A DNA stretch of 64,000 nucleotides, taken from contig CAMPKP010000002.1 of the NCBI GenBank assembly GCA_946887295.1, positions 10,367 to 74,366 on the forward strand, written 5' to 3'. Positions 29,201 through 39,079 of the stretch are shown one piece after another; the stretch's first letter is position 1; every line of letters begins with the position of its first letter. A model generated the notes under the pieces. It searched no databases and was not told where the DNA came from. It saw only the letters and a program-made list of their open reading frames with translations. A program made the translations under genes and the position numbers. This stretch comes from an uncultured Gemmatimonadota bacterium (GTDB lineage: Bacteria; Gemmatimonadota; Gemmatimonadetes; Gemmatimonadales; GWC2-71-9).

Positions 29201-31173
29201 TGATCCCTTCACAGTGGGTCTGGCTCGCCGTCGCGCTCCCGCTCGCCGGGTTTCTCGTCAACGGGGCCCTGGCCCTGCGGCGGGCGCCGTCCACGCTCGC
29301 GGTCTCGCTCGTCGGCCCCGGCGTGCTGCTCGCCTCCTTCGGCGTGTGTCTGGGCGTGTTCATCGGATTGCTCGGGGCGCCGCCCCACGAGCCCCACATC
29401 GTGACCCTGTGGCCGTGGATGCCGGTGGGGTCGCTCAAGGTGGATCTGGCCTTTCAGGTGGACCAGCTCGCGACGGTCATGCTCCTGGTGGTGACGGGCG
29501 TGGGAAGCCTGATCCATGTGTTCAGCGTGGGCTACATGAAGGAGGACCCCGGCTACGCGCGCTACTTCGCGTACCTCAACCTCTTCGTGGTGTTCATGCT
29601 GGTGCTGGTGCTCGGCGCCAACTTCCCGGTGCTCTTCATCGGCTGGGAGGGGGTGGGACTCTGCTCCTACCTGCTCATCGGATTCTGGTTCACCGAGGAA
29701 GCCAACGCCAACGCCGGCAAGAAGGCCTTCATCATGAACCGGATCGGCGACTTCGGAGTGCTGGTCGCCATGTTCCTGCTCTGGCGCGAGCTGGGCACGC
29801 TCGACTTCGCCGCGATCGCCGAGCGGGCCCCGGGCACGCTGGAGCAGGGCGGCACGGTCGTCACGCTGATCACGCTCTTCATCTTTCTCGGCTGCACCGG
29901 CAAGTCGGCCCAGATCCCGCTCTATACCTGGCTGCCCGACGCGATGGCCGGACCCACGCCCGTGTCGGCACTGATCCACGCGGCGACCATGGTCACCGCC
30001 GGCGTCTACCTGGTGGTGCGGACCAACGTGCTCTTCGCGATGGCGCCGCTGTCGAGCGCGATCGTGGCCGGCATCGGCGCGCTCACCGCGATCTTCGCGG
30101 CCACGATCGCGCTCAAGCAGTACGACATCAAGAAGGTCCTGGCCTACTCCACGGTGTCCCAGCTGGGCTACATGTTCCTCGCCGTCGGCTCCGCGGCCTT
30201 CGCCGGCGGGATCTTCCACCTCGTGACGCACGCCTTCTTCAAGGCGCTGCTCTTCCTCGGCGCCGGCAGCGTGATCCACGCCATGCACCACGCCTACCAC
30301 GCCACCCACTCGCACGAGGACGCCCAGGACATGCGGAACATGGGCGGACTCCGGCGGGAGATGCCGGTGACGTTCTGGCTCATGACGATCGCCACCCTGG
30401 CCATCGCCGGGATCCCGCCGCTCTCGGGATTCTTCTCCAAGGACGAGATCCTCGCCTCCGCGTTCGCGCGGGGCGCGGACATGCCGATCTACTATCTGTA
30501 CTACGCGCTGGGCCTCCTGGCGGCGCTCCTCACGGCGTTCTATATGGCCCGCCTCATGACCATGACCTTCCTGGGCGAGAACCGCACCGGGACGGAAGAG
30601 CGCCGGCACCTGCACGAGGCGCCCTGGATCATGACCGGGCCGCTGCTGGTGCTGGGCGTCCTGACCGCGATCGGCGGCGTGATCAACCTGCCGACGTTCG
30701 TCGGCGGCCACCATTGGCTGGAGTCCTGGCTCGAGCCGGTCACCGCCGCGGGCGCCGCGTTCGCCCGGGTGGAGCTTCCCCACGGCACCACCGAGCTCCT
30801 GCTGGTAGGCGGAGCGGTGCTGGTGGGGGTGGTCGGTCTCCTGCTGGGGTACCGCGCCACCCTCGCGCGGAGGATCCCGACGGCTCGCGAGGCTTCCGCG
30901 GAGCGGGGCCTGGCACGGATGCTCAACCGCAAGTACTACGTGGACGAGCTCTACGACGCCGCCATCGTGCGCCCGTTCGTGTGGTTCTCCCGCGTGGTCC
31001 TCTGGAAGGGCGTGGATCAGGGGCTGCTGGATGGCGCCGCGGTGAACGGCACCGCGAAGCTGTCCCGGGGTCTGGGGTGGCTGGGCAGCCGGCTCCAGAC
31101 CGGACAGGTGGGACTCTACATCGTTCTCTTCCTCGTGGGCGCGCTCTGGATCCTGCGCGCCGTGATCCGGTGA
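29200..31173 (+). CDS. nuoL: NADH-quinone oxidoreductase subunit L
   Basis: NuoL is the distal antiporter-like proton-pumping subunit with the long lateral helix. The 657-residue protein has FIGWEGVGLCSYLLIGFWF with the key Glu, then the TWLPDAMAGPTPVSALIHAATMV block in part, LKQYDIKKVLAYSTVSQLG with the helix-7/8 lysine region, and a C-terminal part with NRKYYVDELYD typical of NuoL. nuoM follows after 7 bases. Confidence 0.95.
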   Translation: MIPSQWVWLAVALPLAGFLVNGALALRRAPSTLAVSLVGPGVLLASFGVCLGVFIGLLGAPPHEPHIVTLWPWMPVGSLKVDLAFQVDQLATVMLLVVTGVGSLIHVFSVGYMKEDPGYARYFAYLNLFVVFMLVLVLGANFPVLFIGWEGVGLCSYLLIGFWFTEEANANAGKKAFIMNRIGDFGVLVAMFLLWRELGTLDFAAIAERAPGTLEQGGTVVTLITLFIFLGCTGKSAQIPLYTWLPDAMAGPTPVSALIHAATMVTAGVYLVVRTNVLFAMAPLSSAIVAGIGALTAIFAATIALKQYDIKKVLAYSTVSQLGYMFLAVGSAAFAGGIFHLVTHAFFKALLFLGAGSVIHAMHHAYHATHSHEDAQDMRNMGGLRREMPVTFWLMTIATLAIAGIPPLSGFFSKDEILASAFARGADMPIYYLYYALGLLAALLTAFYMARLMTMTFLGENRTGTEERRHLHEAPWIMTGPLLVLGVLTAIGGVINLPTFVGGHHWLESWLEPVTAAGAAFARVELPHGTTELLLVGGAVLVGVVGLLLGYRATLARRIPTAREASAERGLARMLNRKYYVDELYDAAIVRPFVWFSRVVLWKGVDQGLLDGAAVNGTAKLSRGLGWLGSRLQTGQVGLYIVLFLVGALWILRAVIR

Positions 31174-31180
31174 CGCCGCG

Positions 31181-32743
31181 ATGACCGAATTCCTCGACTC
31201 GATCGGCTACGGCCAGTGGATCCTCCACGCCCTGATCCTGCTCCCGCTCCTCGGCGTGGTGCCGGTGCTGCTCGGGCCGGAGCCGTCGGCCAAGTGGACC
31301 GCGCTGATCGTGACCACGGTGGAGCTGGTCCTGTCGCTCGGGCTCTGGTGGGCGCTGGAGCCGGGATCCGGCAGCCTGCAGCTCCTCTCCGACGCGCCGT
31401 GGATACCGGGCTGGGGCATCAGCTATCGGGTCGGGATCGACGGGATCTCGCTGGTGATGGTGCTGCTCACCACGCTGCTGATGCCGATCAGCGTGCTCGG
31501 CAGCTGGCGGTACATCACCAAGCAGGAGCGCGGCTTCTACGCCTTGATGCTGACACTGCTGACCGGGCTGATCGGCGTGTTCATCGCGCTGGATCTCTTC
31601 GTGTTCTACGTCTTCTTCGAGGTGATGCTGATCCCGATGTACTTCATCATCGGGATCTGGGGCGGGCCCAACCGCCTGTATGCCGCGATCAAGTTCTTCA
31701 TCTATACCATGGCGGGCTCGCTGCTGATGCTGGTGGCGATCGTCGCGCTGGTGTGGCGCATCCAGTCGGTCACGGGGAATCTCTCCTTCGCCTACGACCA
31801 CGTCCTGGCGCATGCGGGCGCGGTCGGTCCCCTCGCGCCCTGGCTCTTCGCGGCCTTCGCGATCGCCTTCGCCATCAAGGTGCCGATCTTCCCCTTCCAC
31901 ACCTGGCTGCCCGACGCGCACGTCGAGGCCCCCACGGCCGGCAGCGTGCTGCTCGCGGCCGTGATGCTCAAGATCGGGACCTACGGCTTCATCCGGTTCG
32001 CGGTGCCGTTCTTTCCCCATGTCGCCCTGAGCCCGGCCGTGAGCCGCCTCGTGGTCGCACTCGCGGTCATCGGGATCATCTACGGGGCGCTGGTCGCCAT
32101 GGTCCAGCCGGACATCAAGAAGCTGGTGGCGTATTCCTCCGTCAGCCATCTCGGCTTCGTGATGCTCGGCATCTGGGGCGGGACCCTGCAGAGCGTGCAG
32201 GGGTCGCTGATGGTCATGATCAGCCACGGCTTCTCCACCGGGGCACTGTTCCTCCTGATCGGCATGATCTACGAGCGGCGCCACACTCGCCTGATCGCCG
32301 AGTACGGCGGCATCGCCCGGGTGGTGCCGGTCTTCAGCCTCATCTTCACGGTGGTGGTGCTCTCCTCCATCGGCCTCCCCGGGCTCAACGGCTTCGTGGG
32401 GGAGTTCCTGGTGCTGCTCGGCAGCTTCACGGCCTTCCCGGTCGCGACCGCCATCGGCACGACCGGCGTCATCTTCGCCGCCGCATACTTTCTCTGGGCA
32501 CTGCAGCGGATGATCTACAACCGCCTGGACAAGCCGGAGAACGAGCGGCTGACCGACCTGACCGGTCGCGAGCTCGCGCTCATGGTCCCGCTGCTGATCG
32601 GCATCGTCTGGATGGGGCTCTACCCCGAGCCGGTGCTCCGCCGGATGGAACCCGCGGCCAGGCGGTACCTGCAGCTCACCCAGCCCCCCGGCACGGCATC
32701 GCCGGTCGCGGTCCGCGGCTCGACCGTGGAGCTGCGGCCATGA
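31181..32743 (+). CDS. nuoM: NADH-quinone oxidoreductase subunit M
   Basis: NuoM is an antiporter-like proton-pumping subunit. The 520-residue protein shows YRVGIDGISLVMVLLTT, the conserved Glu in FYVFFEVMLIPMYFIIG, the Lys/His region in FAIKVPIFPFHTWLPDAHVE, and VQPDIKKLVAYSSVSHLG. About 14 helices are expected. The C-terminal 25 residues are polar. The stop overlaps the nuoN ATG (ATGA). Confidence 0.95.
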   Translation: MTEFLDSIGYGQWILHALILLPLLGVVPVLLGPEPSAKWTALIVTTVELVLSLGLWWALEPGSGSLQLLSDAPWIPGWGISYRVGIDGISLVMVLLTTLLMPISVLGSWRYITKQERGFYALMLTLLTGLIGVFIALDLFVFYVFFEVMLIPMYFIIGIWGGPNRLYAAIKFFIYTMAGSLLMLVAIVALVWRIQSVTGNLSFAYDHVLAHAGAVGPLAPWLFAAFAIAFAIKVPIFPFHTWLPDAHVEAPTAGSVLLAAVMLKIGTYGFIRFAVPFFPHVALSPAVSRLVVALAVIGIIYGALVAMVQPDIKKLVAYSSVSHLGFVMLGIWGGTLQSVQGSLMVMISHGFSTGALFLLIGMIYERRHTRLIAEYGGIARVVPVFSLIFTVVVLSSIGLPGLNGFVGEFLVLLGSFTAFPVATAIGTTGVIFAAAYFLWALQRMIYNRLDKPENERLTDLTGRELALMVPLLIGIVWMGLYPEPVLRRMEPAARRYLQLTQPPGTASPVAVRGSTVELRP

Positions 32744-34242
32744 ACCGGATCGATCTCGGCTCGCCGCTGGGCATCGCCGTAGCCCTGCTGCCGGAGATCC
32801 TGCTCACGGCCTGGGCGCTCATCGTGCTCCTGGTGGTGGCCTGGCGCCACCGGACCGCGCAGGACAGCCGGCTGGCCGGCTGGCTCGCGCTCGCCGGCGT
32901 GGTGGTGAGCGGCGCCGCGGTCGCCGCGCTCTGGGTGGGCGGCGTCGCTCCCGACGGGCTGCCCCAGATGATCGCGCTCGACCCCTTCCGCTACGGCGCG
33001 TCGGCCATCGCGCTCCTGGCGGCCGGGGGCACCATTCTGATCTCCCTGGGGTACATGGAGCGGGAGCGCCTGACCGCGCCGGAGTATTACCCGCTGGTGC
33101 TCCTCGCCACGGCGGGGATGATGTTCCTCGCCGGCGCCGAGGACCTGATCGTGCTCTTCCTGGGACTCGAGGTGATGTCGGTCGCGGTGTACGTGCTCGC
33201 CGGGTTCAACCGGGCGGACCCGTTCTCCTCCGAGGCGGCGCTGAAGTACTTCCTCATCGGCGCCTTCGCGTCGGGGTTCCTGTTGTACGGCATCGCGCTG
33301 GTGTACGGCACCACCGGGACCACCAACCTCTCCATCATCGGCGCCCAGCTCTCCGGACGTCCCATGCCCCTCATGGCGGCTCTCGGCCTGGGGCTCCTGC
33401 TCATCGGCATGGGCTTCAAGATCTCCGCAGTGCCGTTCCACATGTGGGCGCCCGACGTGTACGACGGCTCGCCCACTCCGGTGAGCGGGCTCATGGCGAC
33501 CGGCGTGAAGGCGGCGGCCTTCGCCGCGCTGGTCCGCGTCCTGATGGAGGCGTTCCCCTCGGCAATCGGGGTATGGCAACCCATCGTCGCCGCGCTGGCG
33601 ATCGCGTCCATGGTGGCCGGCAACCTGGTCGCCCTCGCGCAGCGCTCGCTCAAGAGAATGCTGGCATACAGCTCGATCGCCCATGCGGGCTACATGCTCG
33701 TCGCCGTGTGGACCGGCACCCACGCGGGCGCAGGCGCCGTCCTCCTCTACCTGCTGGCCTACGGCCTGACCACGCTCGCCAGCTTCGGGCTGCTCACCGC
33801 CCTCGGACGCGGCGGCGAGCGTGACGTCACCTATGACGACATCGCGGGCCTCGCGTCGGCCCGCCCGGCGATCGCGCTGGGCCTCGCCGTCTGCATGCTG
33901 TCGTTGCTGGGCTTCCCCGGCACGCTGGGCTTCATCGGCAAGTGGTACATTCTGACCGCCGCGGTGGCCGAGGGACAGTTGATCCTGCCGGTGATCCTGG
34001 TCCTGACCAGCGTTCTGTCGGCCGGCTATTATCTCCCGGTCATCATGGCCATGTACATGCGCCCTTCGCCGAGCCCCGGCCGCCACGACGGTGTCGGGCT
34101 GAGTGCTACCGCGGCGGGTGCGATCGCGGCCTCCGTGGCCGCGGTCATCCTCTTCGGTTTCTGGCCCAGCGGGCTGCTGGACGCCGCGGGCGCGAGCGCG
34201 CGCACGCTGACGCAGACGGCGCTGCCCCTGGCCGGGCCCTGA
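32740..34242 (+). CDS. nuoN: NADH-quinone oxidoreductase subunit N
   Basis: NuoN is the third antiporter-like subunit of complex I. The 500-residue protein contains FLGLEVMSVAVYVLAGFNR with the conserved Glu, FKISAVPFHMWAPDVYDG, RSLKRMLAYSSIAHAGY and LGFPGTLGFIGKWY. It completes the A-to-N set in this window. The next gene, a phosphohexomutase, starts only 8 bases after the stop, so the transcript likely continues. Confidence 0.95.
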   Translation: MNRIDLGSPLGIAVALLPEILLTAWALIVLLVVAWRHRTAQDSRLAGWLALAGVVVSGAAVAALWVGGVAPDGLPQMIALDPFRYGASAIALLAAGGTILISLGYMERERLTAPEYYPLVLLATAGMMFLAGAEDLIVLFLGLEVMSVAVYVLAGFNRADPFSSEAALKYFLIGAFASGFLLYGIALVYGTTGTTNLSIIGAQLSGRPMPLMAALGLGLLLIGMGFKISAVPFHMWAPDVYDGSPTPVSGLMATGVKAAAFAALVRVLMEAFPSAIGVWQPIVAALAIASMVAGNLVALAQRSLKRMLAYSSIAHAGYMLVAVWTGTHAGAGAVLLYLLAYGLTTLASFGLLTALGRGGERDVTYDDIAGLASARPAIALGLAVCMLSLLGFPGTLGFIGKWYILTAAVAEGQLILPVILVLTSVLSAGYYLPVIMAMYMRPSPSPGRHDGVGLSATAAGAIAASVAAVILFGFWPSGLLDAAGASARTLTQTALPLAGP

Positions 34243-34250
34243 GGGCCGGC

Positions 34251-35621
34251 ATGGACGTCCCCAGATCCATCTTCCGGCAGTACGACGTCCGCGGTCTCGT
34301 GGACGAGCAGCTCACCCCCGAGTTGGCGCGTGCGCTGGGCCGCGCGTTCGCCAGCGTGGCATGGGACCGGGTCGGCCGGGCACCGGTGATCGCGGTGGGA
34401 CGGGACAACCGCCCGTCGGGTCCGGCACTCTCCCAGGGCGTGAGGCTGGGGATCGCCGATGCGGGGGGGACCGCGGTGGACGTCGGCACCCTGCCCACGC
34501 CGGCACTGTACTTCGCCGTGTCCGCGCTCAGGACCGACGGCGGCCTCCAGGTCACCGGCTCCCACAACCCGCCCGAGTTCAACGGTTTCAAGATGGTGCT
34601 CTCGGGCGACGCCTTCCACGGCGAGGACATCCTGGGTCTCTGGGAGATCATCGTGGCCGAGCGCTGGCGCAGCGGTGCAGGGAAGGAGGCCACCGACAGC
34701 TCGGTGCTCCAGCGGTACCGCGACGCCATCGTCTCCCGGCACAAGCTGGAGCGGCGGGTAAAGGTGGTGGCCGACTGCGGCAACGGCGTCGGCAGCGTGA
34801 TCGCCGTCTCGACCCTCCAGGCGCTCGGTGCCGAGGTGACGCCGCTCTTCTGCGAGTCGGACGGCACCTTTCCGAACCATCACCCCGATCCCACGGTGCC
34901 CGAGAACCTGGAGGACCTGCAGGAGGCGGTGCGGCGCACCGGCGCCGAGCTTGGCATCGCCTTCGATGGCGACGCCGACCGGATCGGCGCCGTGGACGAG
35001 ACCGGCCAGATCGTCTGGGGCGACCAGCTCCTGGTAATCTTCGGCCGGGACGCGGTGCGGCGCTTCGGCCCCGGCACCCCCGTCATCTTCGACGTGAAGT
35101 GCTCGGAGGTCCTGCCCGCCGCGCTGCGGGAAGCCGGCGCCGAGCCCGTGATGTGGAAGACGGGCCATTCGCTCATCAAGGCGAAGATGAAGGAGCTGCA
35201 CGCGCCGCTGGCCGGCGAGATGAGCGGCCACATGTTCTTCGGCGGCGACTACCTGGGCTTCGACGACGCCGTCTTCGCGGCGGCCCGGCTGCTCGAGATC
35301 GTGAGCCGGAAGCCGTTCGGCCTCGCCGCCCACCTGGCCGACCTGCCCAAGACGTTCGCCACTCCCGAGATCCGGGTGGATGCGCCGGAGGAGGAGAAGT
35401 TCGCCATCGTCGAGCGCGCCGCGAAGCATTTCGCGGCGCGCTACCCGGTCAATACCATCGACGGTGTGCGCATCACCTTCCCCCACGGCTGGGGACTGTT
35501 GCGCGCCTCGAACACCCAGGCGATTCTCGTGCTCCGCTTCGAGGCGACCGATGCTGCGGCGCTGGACGCCTACCGCGGCGAGGTCGTCGGCTGGCTCGCG
35601 GGGCAGGGCGTCCGCGCGTAG
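34251..35621 (+). CDS. Phosphomannomutase/phosphoglucomutase
   Basis: This 456-residue alpha-D-phosphohexomutase interconverts hexose-6-phosphate and hexose-1-phosphate. All four active-site elements are visible: the phosphoserine loop VTGSHNPPEFNGFKM with Ser104, the metal loop FDGDADRIG (Asp239, Asp241, Asp243), the sugar loop GEMSGHMFF and the phosphate loop RASNTQAI. The opening SIFRQYDVRG is typical of the AlgC-like dual-specificity PMM/PGM group rather than GlmM. It would feed sugar nucleotides for lipopolysaccharide or exopolysaccharide. It sits 8 bases after nuoN, an unusual partner, and is followed 4 bases later by the UPF0182-like gene. Confidence 0.92.
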   Translation: MDVPRSIFRQYDVRGLVDEQLTPELARALGRAFASVAWDRVGRAPVIAVGRDNRPSGPALSQGVRLGIADAGGTAVDVGTLPTPALYFAVSALRTDGGLQVTGSHNPPEFNGFKMVLSGDAFHGEDILGLWEIIVAERWRSGAGKEATDSSVLQRYRDAIVSRHKLERRVKVVADCGNGVGSVIAVSTLQALGAEVTPLFCESDGTFPNHHPDPTVPENLEDLQEAVRRTGAELGIAFDGDADRIGAVDETGQIVWGDQLLVIFGRDAVRRFGPGTPVIFDVKCSEVLPAALREAGAEPVMWKTGHSLIKAKMKELHAPLAGEMSGHMFFGGDYLGFDDAVFAAARLLEIVSRKPFGLAAHLADLPKTFATPEIRVDAPEEEKFAIVERAAKHFAARYPVNTIDGVRITFPHGWGLLRASNTQAILVLRFEATDAAALDAYRGEVVGWLAGQGVRA

Positions 35622-35625
35622 CCCC

Positions 35626-38082
35626 GTGAACAGACGGGGCCGCCGGCTGATCGCCGCGATCGCCGGCGTCGTCGCCCTGCTGTTCGTCGGCCGGTGGGTG
35701 GCAGGCCTGCTGGCCGACCGCTGGTGGGCCGCGCAGATCTCTCCCGCCGCCGTCGATTTTCTCACCGACTGGCACATCCTCCGGCTGACCCTCGATCTGG
35801 CGGGCTTCCTGCTCGCGTCCGCCTGGTTCATCGGACACCTCCTGCTCGTCTATCGCGCGGTGGGATCGGTGCAGGTCCGCCGCAACGTCGCCAATCTCGA
35901 GTTCCGTGAGGCGCTCACGCCCGGCGCCCTCCTCACGATCGCAGTCGGATCGGGGGCGCTGCTCGGACTCCTCGTCGGCACGGGCGGCGCCGAGCGGTGG
36001 CAACAGGTGGCGCTTGCCTGGGAGGGCGTGAGCTACGGGGTGACCGAGCCGCTGCTCCAGCACGACGTCGGCCTCTACGTGGCCCAGCTGCCCGCCTGGC
36101 GGCTGGCCCACGGCTTCACGATGCTCCTCGTCCTCCTCGCCCTCGGCATCGTGTTCGGACTGTACGTCCTGGTGGGCGCCGTGCGCTGGATGGAGGGCCG
36201 CCCGGCCATCAACGATCATGCGCGGGCCCACATCGGCTGGCTGCTCACCGCCCTCGCCCTCGTCCTCGTCTGGGGGTACCTGCTCGAGCCGTACGAGCTG
36301 GTGGCGGGCCTCGGCCGACCGGTGGACCTCTCGATCTGGAGCGCGACCGCCCTGGTGTCGCCGCTTCTGGTCGGTGTGGGACTCGCCACCGCGGCGCTGT
36401 CCGCCGCCTGGGCGCTCCGGCCGCGCCACGCGCTCGCCGCGGCCGGGTGGATCGTCCTCTCGCTCGCCTCGCTGGTAGGACACTGGATGGTCCCGCCGGC
36501 CATGGCGGGAGACGGCGAGTCGCCCGCGCCCGCGGCCGTGATCGACCGGCTCAATCGCATGGCCTACGGTCTGGAGCGGCTGGCGGAGATCGACCACATG
36601 CCGACGGGGGCGCCCGCGCCGCCGAAAGTACCGTCGCTCTGGAGCGTCGAGATGATCGGGCATCTCGCGGCCGCCGACTCGAGCGAGGTGCTCGCCGTGG
36701 ATCAGGGGATCCTCGCGGTGCGCGGCAGGCCCCGTCCGGTCTGGCTGGCGGTCAGCGCCGCACCGACGGGGCGCACCTCCGTCACCGCCGTCGCCGACGA
36801 CAGGGTCGGCAAGGCCGGGCAACCGCTCTTCTATTCGGCCGGCGACACCACACCGTCGCCAACCCGGGGCACGTACCTCGAGCTCGGTCCCGAAGGGTTC
36901 CGGCCCGACGCGGAGCCCTATCGGATCGAGGCCGGGGAGCGCAGAGGCATCCCACTGGGAGGCTGGCCCCGGCGTCTGATGCTCGCCTGGGCGCTGCAGG
37001 CAGGCGGGCTGCTTCAGCGGAACGCGGCGGAGTCGCGGGTGGACTGGCGTCTCTCTCCCACGGAGCGGCTGGAGACGTTGGCGCCGTTCGCCCGATGGGG
37101 GGAGCCGCTGCCGCGCATCGTGAACCGGGGCCTCATGTGGGTGATGGACGGCTACGTCGCCCCTCGCACCTTCCCGCTCAGCGCGCGGTTGCACTGGCGC
37201 GGTCGGGAGATCGGCGCGCTCGAGGCCGGCTTCCTCGCCACCGTCGACGCCGCGACCGGAGCGACCCGCATCTATCTCCATCCCGACGCGGATGGGCTCG
37301 CCGCCGCGTGGGCCGCGGCGGCGCGCGGCCTGGTGGAGCCGACCTCCTCCATTCCCGAGGCGGTCCGGCGGGCGGCGCCCTACCCGCTGGAACTCTTCCG
37401 GGTCCAGGCGACCTACCTCGAGCAGCACGGGCCGCGGCTTGGCGGCCTCGGCGGTCCAGCTGGAAGCCGCCAGGGCGAGCTGCCGGCGACCGACGTCGCA
37501 TGGAGCGGCGACACCGCCGGGACGGTGCGGATGGCCTTCTACGAGCGCGCCGGCGATCGGCGACTCGGCGGCGTGCTCACGGGAACGAGGGCCGGCGGCA
37601 CGGACGAGCTGCGTCTCGTCCGGTTCGACTCGGTCGGCGCGCTGCAGAGCCGGACGGCCCTGGAGAGCCGCTGGAGCCACTTCGCGTCCTACGACGCGCT
37701 CAGCGACTCGATCGGCGAGGAAGGCGGCAAGCTGGAGCACGGGCCCGTGCGCCTCGATCTGGGCGGGACCGGTCCGGTGGCCTACCAGTCGCACTTCACC
37801 CGCGGCGGCCGGGGCTCCGTCGTCCTCTCCTGGGTCAGCGTGGCCGCCGCCGGCGATCGGCTCGGTGCCGGCCGTAACCTGCGGGAGGCCTGGAACAACC
37901 TGCTCGGCGCCACGGTTCCGTCGATCGCCGGCAGCGCGCAGGCGACCCGCCTGGACGAGGCGCGACGCTGGCTGCAGCGCGCCGACTCGGCGCTTCGAAG
38001 CGGGGACTGGACCGTCTTCGGACAGGCCTGGCACGGACTCCACGAGGCCATCGGTCTCCCGCCGGAGACGGGCGAGCGGTGA
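35626..38082 (+). CDS. UPF0182-like large membrane protein of unknown function
   Basis: The 818-residue protein starts at GTG 35626, four bases after the phosphomutase stop. The first 300 residues have about seven predicted transmembrane helices, beginning near residue 10. A large non-membrane domain follows. The segments LSPTERLETLAPF, RIVNRGLMWVMDGY, and the later APYPLELFRVQATYLEQHG match the layout of the UPF0182 family, whose function is unknown. It is shorter and more divergent than the usual 900-1000 residues. It is probably the last gene of the nuo transcript; a promoter for carbamate kinase begins just past its stop. I cannot give it a function. Confidence 0.75.
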   Translation: MNRRGRRLIAAIAGVVALLFVGRWVAGLLADRWWAAQISPAAVDFLTDWHILRLTLDLAGFLLASAWFIGHLLLVYRAVGSVQVRRNVANLEFREALTPGALLTIAVGSGALLGLLVGTGGAERWQQVALAWEGVSYGVTEPLLQHDVGLYVAQLPAWRLAHGFTMLLVLLALGIVFGLYVLVGAVRWMEGRPAINDHARAHIGWLLTALALVLVWGYLLEPYELVAGLGRPVDLSIWSATALVSPLLVGVGLATAALSAAWALRPRHALAAAGWIVLSLASLVGHWMVPPAMAGDGESPAPAAVIDRLNRMAYGLERLAEIDHMPTGAPAPPKVPSLWSVEMIGHLAAADSSEVLAVDQGILAVRGRPRPVWLAVSAAPTGRTSVTAVADDRVGKAGQPLFYSAGDTTPSPTRGTYLELGPEGFRPDAEPYRIEAGERRGIPLGGWPRRLMLAWALQAGGLLQRNAAESRVDWRLSPTERLETLAPFARWGEPLPRIVNRGLMWVMDGYVAPRTFPLSARLHWRGREIGALEAGFLATVDAATGATRIYLHPDADGLAAAWAAAARGLVEPTSSIPEAVRRAAPYPLELFRVQATYLEQHGPRLGGLGGPAGSRQGELPATDVAWSGDTAGTVRMAFYERAGDRRLGGVLTGTRAGGTDELRLVRFDSVGALQSRTALESRWSHFASYDALSDSIGEEGGKLEHGPVRLDLGGTGPVAYQSHFTRGGRGSVVLSWVSVAAAGDRLGAGRNLREAWNNLLGATVPSIAGSAQATRLDEARRWLQRADSALRSGDWTVFGQAWHGLHEAIGLPPETGER

Positions 38083-38084
38083 GC

Positions 38085-38113
38085 TTGCTCGACTCTTGGG
38101 GCAGGACTAGCTT
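38085..38113 (+). promoter_or_regulatory. Predicted promoter for carbamate kinase-sucC-sucD-ndk
   Basis: TTGCTC at 38085-38090 and TAGCTT at 38108-38113 are separated by exactly 17 bases. The -10 ends 27 bases before the GTG at 38141, giving a leader of about 20 bases with a GGGCGGGGA ribosome-binding region. Confidence 0.55.
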
Positions 38114-38140
38114 GCAGCGCGTTTTCCGCCGGGCGGGGAC

Positions 38141-39079
38141 GTGAGCACGGCGGTGCTGGCGTTCGGCGGGAACGCGCTCTCCCGCGCCGACGAGCCCGCG
38201 ACGGTGGCCAACCAGTTCCGCCGCGCGCGCGAGAGCATGGCGTCGGTCGTGACGCTGGCGCGGGAAGGGTGGCGCATCGTCCTGGTCCATGGGAACGGCC
38301 CGCAGGTCGGCGACTCCCTGGTACGCAACGAGGTCGCGCGGCGGGTCGTCGAGCCGCTGCCGCTCGGTGTCCTGGTGGCGGAGACCGTCGGCTGGATCGG
38401 CTACATGCTCCAGCAGTCGCTGCAGAACGCGCTGGCGGCGGCCGGGGTGCGGCGCGAGGTGGTGACCCTGGTGACCCAGACGCTGGTCGACCAATTCGAT
38501 CCGGCGCTGGGCATGCCGACCAAGCCCATCGGCCAGCCGCTCACCGAAGACGAGGCCGCCCGCCTGCGGGAGTCGGGCCGCGCGGTGGCACGGGACGGCG
38601 CCCGGGCGTGGCGGCGCATGACCACCAGTCCGATGCCGCTGGCGGTCGTGGAGTTTCCGGTGGTGCGCCGGCTGCTGGAGCAGGACGTGATCGTGATCGC
38701 CGGGGGCGGCGGCGGCCCGCCGGTGTACCACGACCCGCTCCTGGGCCTCGAGGGCGTAGATGCGGTGGTGGACAAGGATCGGGTCGCCGCCGTGCTCGCG
38801 CGCCAGCTCGAGGCCGACGTCCTGATGATCCTCACCAACGTCGAGGCGGTCTACCAGGGGTGGGGAAGTCCGTCGGCCCGCGCCATTCGCCGGCTGACGG
38901 TTGCGCAGGCCGACGCCATGATCGCGGAGGGCGCCTTCGACGTCGGCGGAATGCGGCCGAAGGTCGAGGCGGCGGCCGGCTTCGCGCGCACCGGCGGCCG
39001 CTCGATCATCGCGCACCTGGCCTCGGGCCCGGCGGCGCTCCGGGGCGAGACCGGCACCACCATCGTGAGGGACGCGTGA
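38141..39079 (+). CDS. arcC: Carbamate kinase
   Basis: Carbamate kinase interconverts carbamoyl phosphate plus ADP with carbamate plus ATP. The 312-residue protein matches the family along its length: [56 protein letters not shown] with [23 protein letters not shown] and [11 protein letters not shown]. It begins at GTG 38141. Its stop overlaps the GTG of sucC (GTGA). No arginine deiminase or ornithine carbamoyltransferase gene is nearby, so its source of carbamoyl phosphate is not clear; carA is in the same window but 30 kb away. Confidence 0.9.
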   Translation: MSTAVLAFGGNALSRADEPATVANQFRRARESMASVVTLAREGWRIVLVHGNGPQVGDSLVRNEVARRVVEPLPLGVLVAETVGWIGYMLQQSLQNALAAAGVRREVVTLVTQTLVDQFDPALGMPTKPIGQPLTEDEAARLRESGRAVARDGARAWRRMTTSPMPLAVVEFPVVRRLLEQDVIVIAGGGGGPPVYHDPLLGLEGVDAVVDKDRVAAVLARQLEADVLMILTNVEAVYQGWGSPSARAIRRLTVAQADAMIAEGAFDVGGMRPKVEAAAGFARTGGRSIIAHLASGPAALRGETGTTIVRDA

